From positions 62,001 to 126,000 of the forward strand of contig JBAZNU010000001.1 of NCBI GenBank assembly GCA_041649015.1: a stretch of 64,000 nucleotides of DNA. Reading direction: 5' to 3'. This stretch comes from Ignavibacteria bacterium (lineage in GTDB: Bacteria > Bacteroidota > Ignavibacteria > Tepidaquicellales > Tepidaquicellaceae). Below, piece after piece: positions 8,220-15,441 of the stretch (positions are counted from its first letter, which is position 1; each line of letters opens with the position of its first letter). The notes below the pieces were generated by a model. The model was not told where the DNA came from. It did not search any database and saw only the letters and a list, made by a program, of their open reading frames with translations. Made by a program: the position numbers and the translations under genes.

Positions 8220-9395
8220 CTATTTAACCACCTTGAAATTGAAGTAGCTGTCACTCACGTCGTTATTGTATTCATCCGAAAGCCTTACGTAATACATCCA
8301 GGGTCTTGTCGTGTTATAAAAAAGTGTAACAGGCTGTCCGTTTGAAAGACCGATTGCATTCGCTACTTTCACCTGCATACTGTCGTATAGTTCCACAACC
8401 ATCGTAATTTCAGAAGGTACCTGTGTTACTGCCACCTGCATCTGTCCCGCTGTAGGAATTTGCAGTTTAAACATATCAACATCAGCAACGGGTTTTATTT
8501 TTCCCGAAACATTCTGATTAAGTCCAATATCTTTTGCATAACCGAATGTATTGTTTATTTCCCAAAAGTCAGATGTATCAAGATTCATTTTAATCTTATA
8601 AAAATCGTTGCTGTATGCGTCAGTAAATCCGTCTTTGAACTTTATGAAATACGTCCCCGCAAACAGCAATGAACCGAATGAATAGCTTTCGCCCATTCCA
8701 CCTGTAATTCCGCCTATGTAATTGTTCTGATAATCGTAAAGGTCTGAAACCAAATCAATATTAACAGGTACGTTGCTCAGTGTAAAATTAACTATTCCGT
8801 CTTTCGGAGAGTAGAACTGAAATGCATCTTCATCATTTTCAGGTTTGATTTTCGCCTGAACCTCTAAGTCAATCCCTATCGTTCTTGCAGTTGCGAGAGT
8901 GTTGTTATATTCATATATATCCGTTGAATCTAAATTCAGTATGAAACTGAAAGGCTGCTCGCTTGTTTCATCTCCATCACCGTCTTTTACAACCGCGTAA
9001 TAAGTACCCGGCGGGCAGACTGCATTAATATTCACGGTTTGCCCCCACGTCCCGTAGTTTCCGTAAAGCCAGTTCTTCTGAGAGTCATAAAAATCAAGTG
9101 TCAGGTTAAGATTACCCGGAACTGTGTCAACTTTTATCTCTATAACACCGCCCCTTTTGTTCGTAAACCTGTAAACACCGTAACCGCCTTTTGTGGTTAT
9201 GTACCCTTTCAAAGATGTTCCGAAATTAACGCTAACAGCACTGTTAAAATTTATTACGGGATTTGGATTGTTTCCGCCTTTATCCTCTGTTGATGTAGGC
9301 TCTTCACATCCACCGAGCAAGAATGCAATGATTAATGCAAAAACAATAACGATATTCCTTGCAGCTGCTTTTTTGCTAAACATATTTAAACTCAA
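8220..9395 (-). CDS. Lipoprotein with three pre-peptidase C-terminal (PPC)-like repeats
   Basis: A 391-residue predicted SPII lipoprotein with a hydrophobic segment and lipobox LLGGC, Cys 30. After a short Glu/Thr/Gly linker it has three repeats of about 110 residues. Each contains a pattern like G-Y-I/K-P-x-x-D-x-D-x-F with alternating strands, closed by D(S/T)xxxxxNNT (e.g. DIYEYNNTLATARTIG, DFWEINNTFGYAKDIG). This is the look of PPC domains, which are usually appended to secreted enzymes; here no catalytic domain and no T9SS sorting domain is present. The start is ambiguous. TTG at 9395 has GGGAG ten bases upstream, while the in-frame ATG at 9383 is 22 bases from it, so TTG is favoured. 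It is monocistronic, with its own terminator. Role unknown, probably on the cell surface. Confidence 0.72.
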   Translation of the reverse strand: MSLNMFSKKAAARNIVIVFALIIAFLLGGCEEPTSTEDKGGNNPNPVINFNSAVSVNFGTSLKGYITTKGGYGVYRFTNKRGGVIEIKVDTVPGNLNLTLDFYDSQKNWLYGNYGTWGQTVNINAVCPPGTYYAVVKDGDGDETSEQPFSFILNLDSTDIYEYNNTLATARTIGIDLEVQAKIKPENDEDAFQFYSPKDGIVNFTLSNVPVNIDLVSDLYDYQNNYIGGITGGMGESYSFGSLLFAGTYFIKFKDGFTDAYSNDFYKIKMNLDTSDFWEINNTFGYAKDIGLNQNVSGKIKPVADVDMFKLQIPTAGQMQVAVTQVPSEITMVVELYDSMQVKVANAIGLSNGQPVTLFYNTTRPWMYYVRLSDEYNNDVSDSYFNFKVVK

Positions 9396-9591
9396 ATTAA
9401 TTTTTCTCCCTTAATGCAATTTAAAACATAAAATTCATATTTAACATTCAAATAGTATTTAATATAATATCGGGTCAATGATCCGTTATTTGCTTGTTAA
9501 AAACACTTAACTCAGTACAATCTAATAAAAATTGATATTGCTTTTTAATACTAAGGAGGACTTTTTACTCCATTTACAAAAGCAACTAACG

Positions 9592-9911
9592 GAAATCTTC
9601 CCTATTGGCATAAGAAGTGTTTCATCCGTTGTACCTTTGGAGTATTCCCTTTCACAGAATTATCCAAACCCGTTTAATCCGGGAACGGTTATCAGGTTTG
9701 ATATTCAGAAGTCAGAAATCAGAATTCAGTAGTAACGCTAAAAATTTACTACGTGATGGGCAGAGAAGTTCAAACACTTGTAAACGAAAAGATTCAACCG
9801 GGAACATACGAAGCAACATTCGACGGTTCGGCACTCAACAACGGTGTATATTATTCTTTAATGACAGCAGGCGATTTCAAAGCAACAAAGAGGATGATAC
9901 TTTTGAAATAA
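9592..9911 (+). pseudogene. Frameshifted remnant of a T9SS sorting domain
   Basis: The frame around 9617-9732 encodes PLEYSLSQNYPNPFNPG and then VIRFDIQKSEIRIQ, stopping at 9730. The continuation in another frame reads YVMGREVQTLVNEKIQPGTY, then FDGSALNNGVYY, and ends KRMILLK before TAA at 9911. Joined, this is the type A T9SS C-terminal sorting domain found intact at the ends of the genes at 31069 and 32323. The break lies in the heptamer tract 9707-9727, which has three units here and four in both intact genes. The 5' part of the gene is absent or unrecognisable, so this is a decayed fragment left by deletion or recombination. Confidence 0.85.
9707..9727 (+). repeat. Heptamer tract inside T9SS remnant (3 units)
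   Basis: Three 7-bp units AGAAGTC-AGAAATC-AGAATTC. The equivalent tract in the intact genes has four. One missing heptamer shifts the frame by -1 relative to the rest of the sorting domain, which is what is observed. Confidence 0.85.
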
Positions 9912-10016
9912 TTAAAATTGGAAATTATATTTTCCTAAATAAATAGCTCTTAAGGTAAAGAAAGCATCCTTGCTTGCACAATCAACATAATAAGTTGTGT
10001 TGCTGAATTACATTTT

Positions 10017-10772
10017 TTAGTTAAACGTCTCCAGACGGTATTCTTTCCACTGCGACTTTGCATAATCAAGAAATCCATCTGGTGCGCTGTTAAAAGACTT
10101 ATCAACCTTATAATTTCCGCCTGCAGTATATCCTTCCATCTTAATCAGCATTTCACCGCGGAGTGCATACTTAACATCGTTTTCGTGCATCATTAATTTT
10201 AATTCCGAAGGAGAAACATCACTGCGGCATGACATCTTGTAGAGAAATGTGCTTTCCGCAATACCATTCTCGTTTATATCTGTTATGCTTAATGAACCGG
10301 GTATGAAATCAAGAGTCAAATCAAACCAGCATTCTTTTACAAAGTCCTGTGTTTTCCAGAGCAGCGAATAAGAACCGCCTGTACTTACGTAGTGATATCC
10401 GTAAAGCTCGCATTCTAAATCGATTTCTTCATATCCTGATTTTCTTGACTTCTTCTCTTTAACATTTGTTCTTGTAAGCAGCAGAATGTTCTCTCCGTTC
10501 TTATCGTTCCATCTTTTTCCTGTAACGATATAACCCGTGTACTGTATAGATGAGGGTATATTAGATTTATCGAAAACCAGCATTTCAACCCCATTATTAG
10601 ATGAAGGTTTTCTTTCCGGAACTACCTCATCATTCTCGGATGTTGTCGAATTTGACTTTTCTGTTTTCTTCTCCTCTATTGCTCTGCTTTTATCGTTTGA
10701 AGTCTTCTTTGTCAAAATACCGCAGGAAAACAGTACTGCCGCAGATAATAATATAATTATAAAGTTTTTCAT
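10017..10772 (-). CDS. Predicted lipoprotein of unknown function
   Basis: A 251-residue protein with a short SPII signal, MKNFIIILLSAAVLFSC (Cys 17). A low-complexity Lys/Ser/Glu linker to about residue 60 is followed by a beta-rich region from about residue 65. No family was recognised. The C-terminal half contains aromatic and Gly-rich turns (GYTAGGNYKVDKSF) typical of periplasmic beta proteins. It is monocistronic, with flanking spacers on both sides, and diverges from the fumarylacetoacetase pair. The ATG at 10772 begins directly at the signal peptide. Confidence 0.6.
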   Translation of the reverse strand: MKNFIIILLSAAVLFSCGILTKKTSNDKSRAIEEKKTEKSNSTTSENDEVVPERKPSSNNGVEMLVFDKSNIPSSIQYTGYIVTGKRWNDKNGENILLLTRTNVKEKKSRKSGYEEIDLECELYGYHYVSTGGSYSLLWKTQDFVKECWFDLTLDFIPGSLSITDINENGIAESTFLYKMSCRSDVSPSELKLMMHENDVKYALRGEMLIKMEGYTAGGNYKVDKSFNSAPDGFLDYAKSQWKEYRLETFN

Positions 10773-10905
10773 GAGTAATTAATTTGTTTTAAATTAGTAA
10801 TATTTACTTGAATTTTAAATGTTATATCAAACCTCTATGCTGCATGAATTTATTTCTGCTATTTCATGTTTTAAGAAGAAAATATAAGATATTTTAACAG
10901 AAACT

Positions 10906-11883
10906 ATGATGATGAAGGCTTTTAAAAGTTTTATGAACGGTATTATTGATTATGCGGGAATGTTTCCCCCTGCTAATCTCGAGCTAAAACCGGCATTCCA
11001 AAATTATCTAAACTATATTAGTTCAGATGATGAATGGATGATGGATAAGTTTGTCTGTTCAATGAAGTCTTTCGGAACAATTGCAGATACTAATACAGAT
11101 GTTTATAAATTACTGAAGAATTATACTTCAGAAAGACGTGTTTCATTCTCGCTTCTTCTGACCGGAGGGAAGACAGCTAAAGAATTTCTGAAATCATTTG
11201 AAACCGACCTGAAACAAGTAAACGATTTTATAGGAAATAATGACGTTGAGATTAACAGTTTTGAAGTAAAGATTCCAAATGAACTATTCGATAAATTCAA
11301 TACGAACGCTCTTAAAATTTTCTTTAAAGATTATCGTGATATGTTGAATAGTTTCGATAAGCAGGAAAGTAGTGTTTTCTTTGAACCTCCTGTTAATGAC
11401 AATTATAAGTTTGTGTTTGAAAAGTTTGCTCACACTGCTGCTGAAATCATTGATGAGAACAGAAAAGGTTTTAAACTAAGAACCGGCGGCATAACACCTG
11501 AGCTTTTTCCTTCAACTGAACAGGTTTCATTTGCATTAAAAACTTGCAGGGATAACAAGGTAAGGTTTAAAGCAACAGCAGGACTGCATCATCCTGTAAG
11601 ACATTACAATGATTCGGTATCGACAAAAATGCATGGCTTTCTGAATATTTTCGGAGCAGGAGTTCTTGCATACTCAAATCTGCTTTCATTGAAAGAAATT
11701 AATGAAATTATTCAAGATGAACATTCCGTTTCATTCGTGTTTACAGAGGATAAATTCAAATGGAATGACATTCCTGCGGACGCGGACAGTATCACGAATG
11801 CAAGAAAAGAGTTCGTGAATTCTTTCGGTAGCTGCAGCTTTGACGAGCCGAAAGATGACCTTAAAAATTTAAATTTATTATAA
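10906..11883 (+). CDS. Conserved-looking protein of unknown function linked to fumarylacetoacetase
   Basis: A 325-residue, apparently soluble cytosolic protein with no signal peptide. Notable blocks are FMNGIIDYAGMFPPANLEL at the N-terminus, FKLRTGGITPELFPSTEQV near 190-210, and KATAGLHHPVRHYND near 225-240; the last has a His-His-Pro-x-Arg that looks like an active or metal site. Alternating helix/strand content suggests a TIM-barrel-like fold, which is inference only. It lies 6 bp upstream of the fumarylacetoacetase gene, so both are surely on one transcript and it probably acts in tyrosine/homogentisate breakdown or in disposal of a related product. Three ATGs in a row begin it; the first is taken. 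Confidence 0.6.
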   Translation: MMMKAFKSFMNGIIDYAGMFPPANLELKPAFQNYLNYISSDDEWMMDKFVCSMKSFGTIADTNTDVYKLLKNYTSERRVSFSLLLTGGKTAKEFLKSFETDLKQVNDFIGNNDVEINSFEVKIPNELFDKFNTNALKIFFKDYRDMLNSFDKQESSVFFEPPVNDNYKFVFEKFAHTAAEIIDENRKGFKLRTGGITPELFPSTEQVSFALKTCRDNKVRFKATAGLHHPVRHYNDSVSTKMHGFLNIFGAGVLAYSNLLSLKEINEIIQDEHSVSFVFTEDKFKWNDIPADADSITNARKEFVNSFGSCSFDEPKDDLKNLNLL

Positions 11884-11889
11884 TATAAT

Positions 11890-13140
11890 ATGAAATCCAT
11901 TATTGAATACAGCAAAGATACACACTTTCCAATAGAAAATATTCCTTTTGGTGTTGCGAGAATAAACGGCGAATCTAGGATTGTTACTGCAATCGGTGAC
12001 TATGTGCTTGACCTTAAACTGCTTGAAGAAGAAGGATTCTTTATACATACACTTTTAAAAGGCAATAGAGTATTTCTTTCTAAAACTCTCAATGAGTTTA
12101 TGTCGTGCGGAAAGCCTGTATGGACAAACGTAAGAAACAGAATTCAGGAAATTCTTAGTTTGGAAAATTCTGAGCTTCGTGATAATGAATCACTTAGAAA
12201 AAGGTGCTTTCATAAAATCAATGATGTTGAGATGGTTTTGCCTGTAAGCATTGGAGACTACACAGACTTCTATTCATCTCGTGAGCATGCTACAAACGTC
12301 GGAGTTATGTTCAGAGGAAAAGATAATGCATTAATGCCAAACTGGCTTCATATTCCGATTGCTTACCACGGAAGGTCGAGTTCAATAATAGTAAGCGGTG
12401 AGAACATTCACCGGCCTAAAGGACAAACCAGGCCTAATCCTGATGCACCGCCTGTTTTTGGACCGTGCAAGAACATGGACTTTGAACTTGAGATGGGTTT
12501 CTTCGTCGGAACCGGTAATAAACTTGGAGATAGTATTCCTGTTGAAAAAGCTGAAGACCATATATTCGGAATGGTTGTTGTAAACGACTGGAGCGCAAGA
12601 GACATACAAACATGGGAATACCAGCCGCTTGGTCCATTCCTTGCAAAAAACTTTGCTACTTCAATTTCGCCTTGGGTTGTAACTCTTGATGCACTGAAAC
12701 CTTTCAGAACTGAAGGTCCGGTACCTGAGAAAGAACTCCTGCCCTATCTTCAGACGAAGGGTAATCCGACTTATGATATTAATCTTGAAGTTAAACTGCA
12801 AAGCAGTAAAATGACTGAACCGGTTACCATAACAAAATCAAACTACAAATATCTTTACTATAACATGAGCCAGCATCTTGCACATAATACAGTAAATGGA
12901 TGCAATACACTTACGGGCGACATGATGGCATCGGGAACAATAAGCGGACCGGACAAGGATTCAAGAGGTTCAATGCTTGAAATTACATGGAGAGGTACAG
13001 AACCCCTCAAACTGCCTTCAGGCGAAGTAAGAAAGTTCATTGAGGATGGTGATACAGTTATTATGACTGCATTTTGTAAAGGAAACGATTTCACTGTCGG
13101 TTTCGGAGAAGTAAAATCTAAGCTCCTTCCTGCAAGATAA
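11890..13140 (+). CDS. fahA: Fumarylacetoacetase
   Basis: A 416-residue enzyme that hydrolyses 4-fumarylacetoacetate to fumarate and acetoacetate, the last step of tyrosine (homogentisate) degradation. Family blocks are visible throughout: DYTDFYSSREHATNVG, PIAYHGRSSSIIVSG, the metal-binding acid cluster in FELEMGFFVGTGN, VVVNDWSARDIQTWEYQPLG, GPFLAKNFATSISPWVV and GCNTLTGDMMASGTISGP. The length matches the family. The gene follows the unknown 325-residue gene by 6 bp. A pterin dehydratase elsewhere in the window (55365) fits a phenylalanine/tyrosine catabolic capacity. The catabolic enzymes upstream of it (HmgA, HPPD, MaiA) are not in this window. Confidence 0.95.
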   Translation: MKSIIEYSKDTHFPIENIPFGVARINGESRIVTAIGDYVLDLKLLEEEGFFIHTLLKGNRVFLSKTLNEFMSCGKPVWTNVRNRIQEILSLENSELRDNESLRKRCFHKINDVEMVLPVSIGDYTDFYSSREHATNVGVMFRGKDNALMPNWLHIPIAYHGRSSSIIVSGENIHRPKGQTRPNPDAPPVFGPCKNMDFELEMGFFVGTGNKLGDSIPVEKAEDHIFGMVVVNDWSARDIQTWEYQPLGPFLAKNFATSISPWVVTLDALKPFRTEGPVPEKELLPYLQTKGNPTYDINLEVKLQSSKMTEPVTITKSNYKYLYYNMSQHLAHNTVNGCNTLTGDMMASGTISGPDKDSRGSMLEITWRGTEPLKLPSGEVRKFIEDGDTVIMTAFCKGNDFTVGFGEVKSKLLPAR

Positions 13141-13209
13141 AAGTTATATAATGAATGAATAAGTATATACTTTGAAAAGATAAGTCTAAAATGTATAAGA
13201 ATAAGGAGC

Positions 13210-13860
13210 TTATTGCCAAACTTTAGATAGAAATTGTTGCAGTTTCTTTTTATCCAGTTTACCATTTGTTCTAACACCGCTGCAAAGGTCAACACCATAA
13301 GGCTGAACTACTTCGACAGCTCTTTGAATATTATTAACATTAAGTCCGCCTGCAAGATACACAGGAACACTTGAGCGTTCAACAATCTTTCTGCTAAGAT
13401 ACCAATTATGAGTGCGGCCTGTACCTCCGAGTTCTTTTACTTCAAGAGAAGGATTACCGCTATCGAGGAGCAATGCATCAACGGATTCTGAAATCCGAAC
13501 GGCATCATCAACCGATTTATCATCAAGCACATGTATGACCTGAACTAATTTAACAGAAGGCAGCGATGAACGAATATCAAAATAAGTACCTTCTTTTAAT
13601 TCATCAACGAGTTGAATTGTATTTGTGAGTGTTCGACTATGATGCTCTACGATTTTCTTTGCTGATGTTTCACAGGTAAGCAAAAATGTATCAACACCTT
13701 CAGGAACGGAGTAGGCAATATTTTTTATTAATTCATCAGAAATGACACCGGGTCCGCTGGGCATATTCCCGACAAGACCGATTGCATCAACACCTGTTGC
13801 AATAACTGTGTTCGCTTCATCTACAGAACTTATGCAGCATACTTTAACTCTTATTCTCAT
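13210..13860 (-). CDS. TrpF-like (phosphoribosylanthranilate isomerase family) protein
   Basis: A 216-residue (beta/alpha)8 protein. It begins with KVCCISSVDEA at the position of the TrpF KICGIT motif, with the catalytic Cys position kept. It has GVDAIGLVG, DALLLDSGN (general-acid Asp position) and GGTGRTHNW where TrpF has GGTGxxxDW, so the last Asp is Asn here. VYLAGGLNVNNI and GVDLCSGVR complete the phosphate-binding region. No other trp genes are nearby. It is coupled by TAATG to a DUF1697 gene, and the operon reads DUF1801 - DUF1697 - TrpF-like. It converges with fumarylacetoacetase across 69 bp. Ordinary tryptophan biosynthesis is possible, but the motif changes and the setting point to a divergent paralogue. 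Confidence 0.75.
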   Translation of the reverse strand: MRIRVKVCCISSVDEANTVIATGVDAIGLVGNMPSGPGVISDELIKNIAYSVPEGVDTFLLTCETSAKKIVEHHSRTLTNTIQLVDELKEGTYFDIRSSLPSVKLVQVIHVLDDKSVDDAVRISESVDALLLDSGNPSLEVKELGGTGRTHNWYLSRKIVERSSVPVYLAGGLNVNNIQRAVEVVQPYGVDLCSGVRTNGKLDKKKLQQFLSKVWQ

Positions 13861-14414
13861 TAATCTTTTCCGATATTATAAGCAATTCTACAAAGTTCGT
13901 TAATAGTTTTCCAGTTGCGATTAGTAGCGTTTACTTTTAGTTTATTCTCAAAGAAATTATTGTTTAACTTAGTGTTGCCATAACCCCCGGAAATGTATAA
14001 ATAGACAATATCTTCTTTGACAATAAATACATCGGGGGAATAATCATACTCTTTTAATTTATCCAATTCAGACTTAGAGGGAATTGCTGAAAGAAAAGTA
14101 ACGTGGAGCAATGATGGGTCAACATCTTGGTTACTTAGAAACGGATTATTTCTTATTACATTTTTTAATCCATCGGAATCTTTGACAATAACAGGGACTT
14201 CAAAGCCATAATCATCGGATATTTTTTTCTTAATCATATCTGCAACTTTCTTTTGATCGTATTTTTTGAATTGGAAAATTACATTACCGCTTTGTATGAA
14301 AGTACGAATGTTTGTGAAACCCAAATCAGCATAGGAGTTCTTCAGCGCATCCATTTTAATTACTCTTTTCCCGCTGACGTTTATACCTCTTAATACTGAA
14401 ATGTAAGTATGCAC
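13860..14414 (-). CDS. DUF1697 family protein
   Basis: A 184-residue cytosolic protein with the characteristic DUF1697 opening, YISVLRGINVSGKRVIKM, then LKNSYADLGFTNIRTFIQSG (a helix then strand) and SGNVIF. Function is unknown for the family. It starts at GTG (14412-14414), which overlaps the TAG of the upstream DUF1801 gene (TAGTG), and its own stop overlaps the next ATG, so translation of the three genes is coupled. Length is normal for the family. Confidence 0.85.
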   Translation of the reverse strand: MHTYISVLRGINVSGKRVIKMDALKNSYADLGFTNIRTFIQSGNVIFQFKKYDQKKVADMIKKKISDDYGFEVPVIVKDSDGLKNVIRNNPFLSNQDVDPSLLHVTFLSAIPSKSELDKLKEYDYSPDVFIVKEDIVYLYISGGYGNTKLNNNFFENKLKVNATNRNWKTINELCRIAYNIGKD

Positions 14415-14875
14415 TATTTTGATTTTAAGTAATTTTTCTCGTAGAGCTTAATCCAGTCTTTAACGCTCATTTTCTTCATTAGTTTCCCTATAAGTTCATA
14501 AGGAATATGTTCCGGCTTTTTAAAGCGGACGCAGCTTTTTCCCATATCAAGTTTAGCTTTTGTGTGTCTGGGATATTCGGTCGTGAACCATTTTAAAAGC
14601 TCTGGGTCTGCATACATACCCATGTGATAAAACGAAATAAAATTCTTCTGTGAAGCCATTCCTGCAAACGGAAGAGGAAGTTCGGGCGAACAATGATATC
14701 CATTAGGATAAATACTGTGAGGGACATAATATCCCATCATTCCATAACCGATTCCCTCTTCGAATCCTTTAGGAAGATTCTTAAGAATGGATTTCCTTAA
14801 TTTAGTAATCGCTTCTTTTCTGTCCGGCGGTAATTCTTTTATGTATTCGCTCACCGTTTTTGCTTTAGACTGCAT
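14414..14875 (-). CDS. DUF1801 (YdhG/YjbR/CyaY-like) family protein
   Basis: A 153-residue protein of the DUF1801 type, recognised from SEYIKELPPDRKEAITKLRK, GFEEGIGYGMMGYYVP, FISFYHMGMYADPELL and GKSCVRFKKPEHIPYELIGK. The frataxin-like fold family has no firmly assigned reaction. It is the first gene of the coupled run with the DUF1697 and TrpF-like genes. DUF1801 and DUF1697 genes often travel together as small stand-alone modules. The start at ATG 14875 is well placed. Confidence 0.85.
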   Translation of the reverse strand: MQSKAKTVSEYIKELPPDRKEAITKLRKSILKNLPKGFEEGIGYGMMGYYVPHSIYPNGYHCSPELPLPFAGMASQKNFISFYHMGMYADPELLKWFTTEYPRHTKAKLDMGKSCVRFKKPEHIPYELIGKLMKKMSVKDWIKLYEKNYLKSK

Positions 14876-15012
14876 GATTTTTTAATAATTTAGTTCTAAA
14901 TATAATTTATAAAATAATAAAATAAAATTGAATTTCAGGGAATTAATATTCTTTTATCGTGGTTGAATAGCTATCAAAACAATAAACATACAATTAAACA
15001 AAGGGAGAGAAA

Positions 15013-15378
15013 ATGAAAAAGCTATTATTTCTGTTTATTCTGCTTGCGGGAATTTCTTTGTTTTCAGCAAAGAATTCATCTGCACAGGCATTAACCTATC
15101 AGGTTGTCAACAACACAGGATTTACACTCGTTGACATTTATCTGTCACCCGCAGAATCAAACAACTGGGGAAGTGATATTCTTCCGAACGACTTGTTTGA
15201 AAACGGTTCAACTGTTACTGTCAATATTCCTGCAGAGTTCGGAGAATCGTGCATGTTTGACATGAAGATTACAGACACCGAGGGAGCATATGTTGTATTT
15301 ACGAACATTGATGCCTGTAAACTGGTAACACTGCAAATAAACGGGGATGGGACGTATACTTACGCACAGACCAAGTAA
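15013..15378 (+). CDS. Small secreted protein of unknown function
   Basis: A 121-residue protein with a clear Sec signal peptide, MKKLLFLFILLAGISLFSAK, with likely cleavage after NSSAQA near residue 26. The mature part is about 95 residues and beta-rich. It contains NNTGFTLVDIYLSPAESN, and similar strings occur in other small exported proteins whose role is unknown. Two cysteines (ESCMFD and DACKLV) could form a disulfide. GGGAGAG-type RBS (AGGGAGAG) lies 6-13 bp before the ATG. It is monocistronic, with a shared terminator at 15401-15417. Confidence 0.7.
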   Translation: MKKLLFLFILLAGISLFSAKNSSAQALTYQVVNNTGFTLVDIYLSPAESNNWGSDILPNDLFENGSTVTVNIPAEFGESCMFDMKITDTEGAYVVFTNIDACKLVTLQINGDGTYTYAQTK

Positions 15379-15400
15379 GCAGATCTTATTAAAAATAAAA

Positions 15401-15417
15401 AGGGGCTCAAAGCCCCT
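15401..15417. terminator. Bidirectional terminator
   Basis: AGGGGCT / AGCCCCT stem with a 3-base loop, flanked by A-runs on the left and T-runs on the right, so it works on both strands. It lies between the convergent small secreted protein gene and the transketolase-like gene. Confidence 0.9.
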
Positions 15418-15441
15418 TTTTAATTCATATAGATTAATAAT

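Larger units (their letters stand above)
9396..10016. other. 621-bp region carrying a degraded T9SS gene end
   Basis: The left ~130 bp is AT-rich and should contain the promoter of the PPC lipoprotein. From about 9592 to 9911, on the plus strand, lies the decayed 3' end of a T9SS cargo gene. The remainder up to the lipoprotein gene at 10017 holds nothing I recognise. Confidence 0.6.

Noticed and set aside
9532..9732. Intact small gene at the left part of the T9SS remnant
   Set aside because: It has no proper N-terminus and ends at the frameshift in the heptamer tract; it is part of the pseudogene.
12408..12609. Several short antisense frames in fumarylacetoacetase
   Set aside because: Shadows of the coding strand, with no recognised product.
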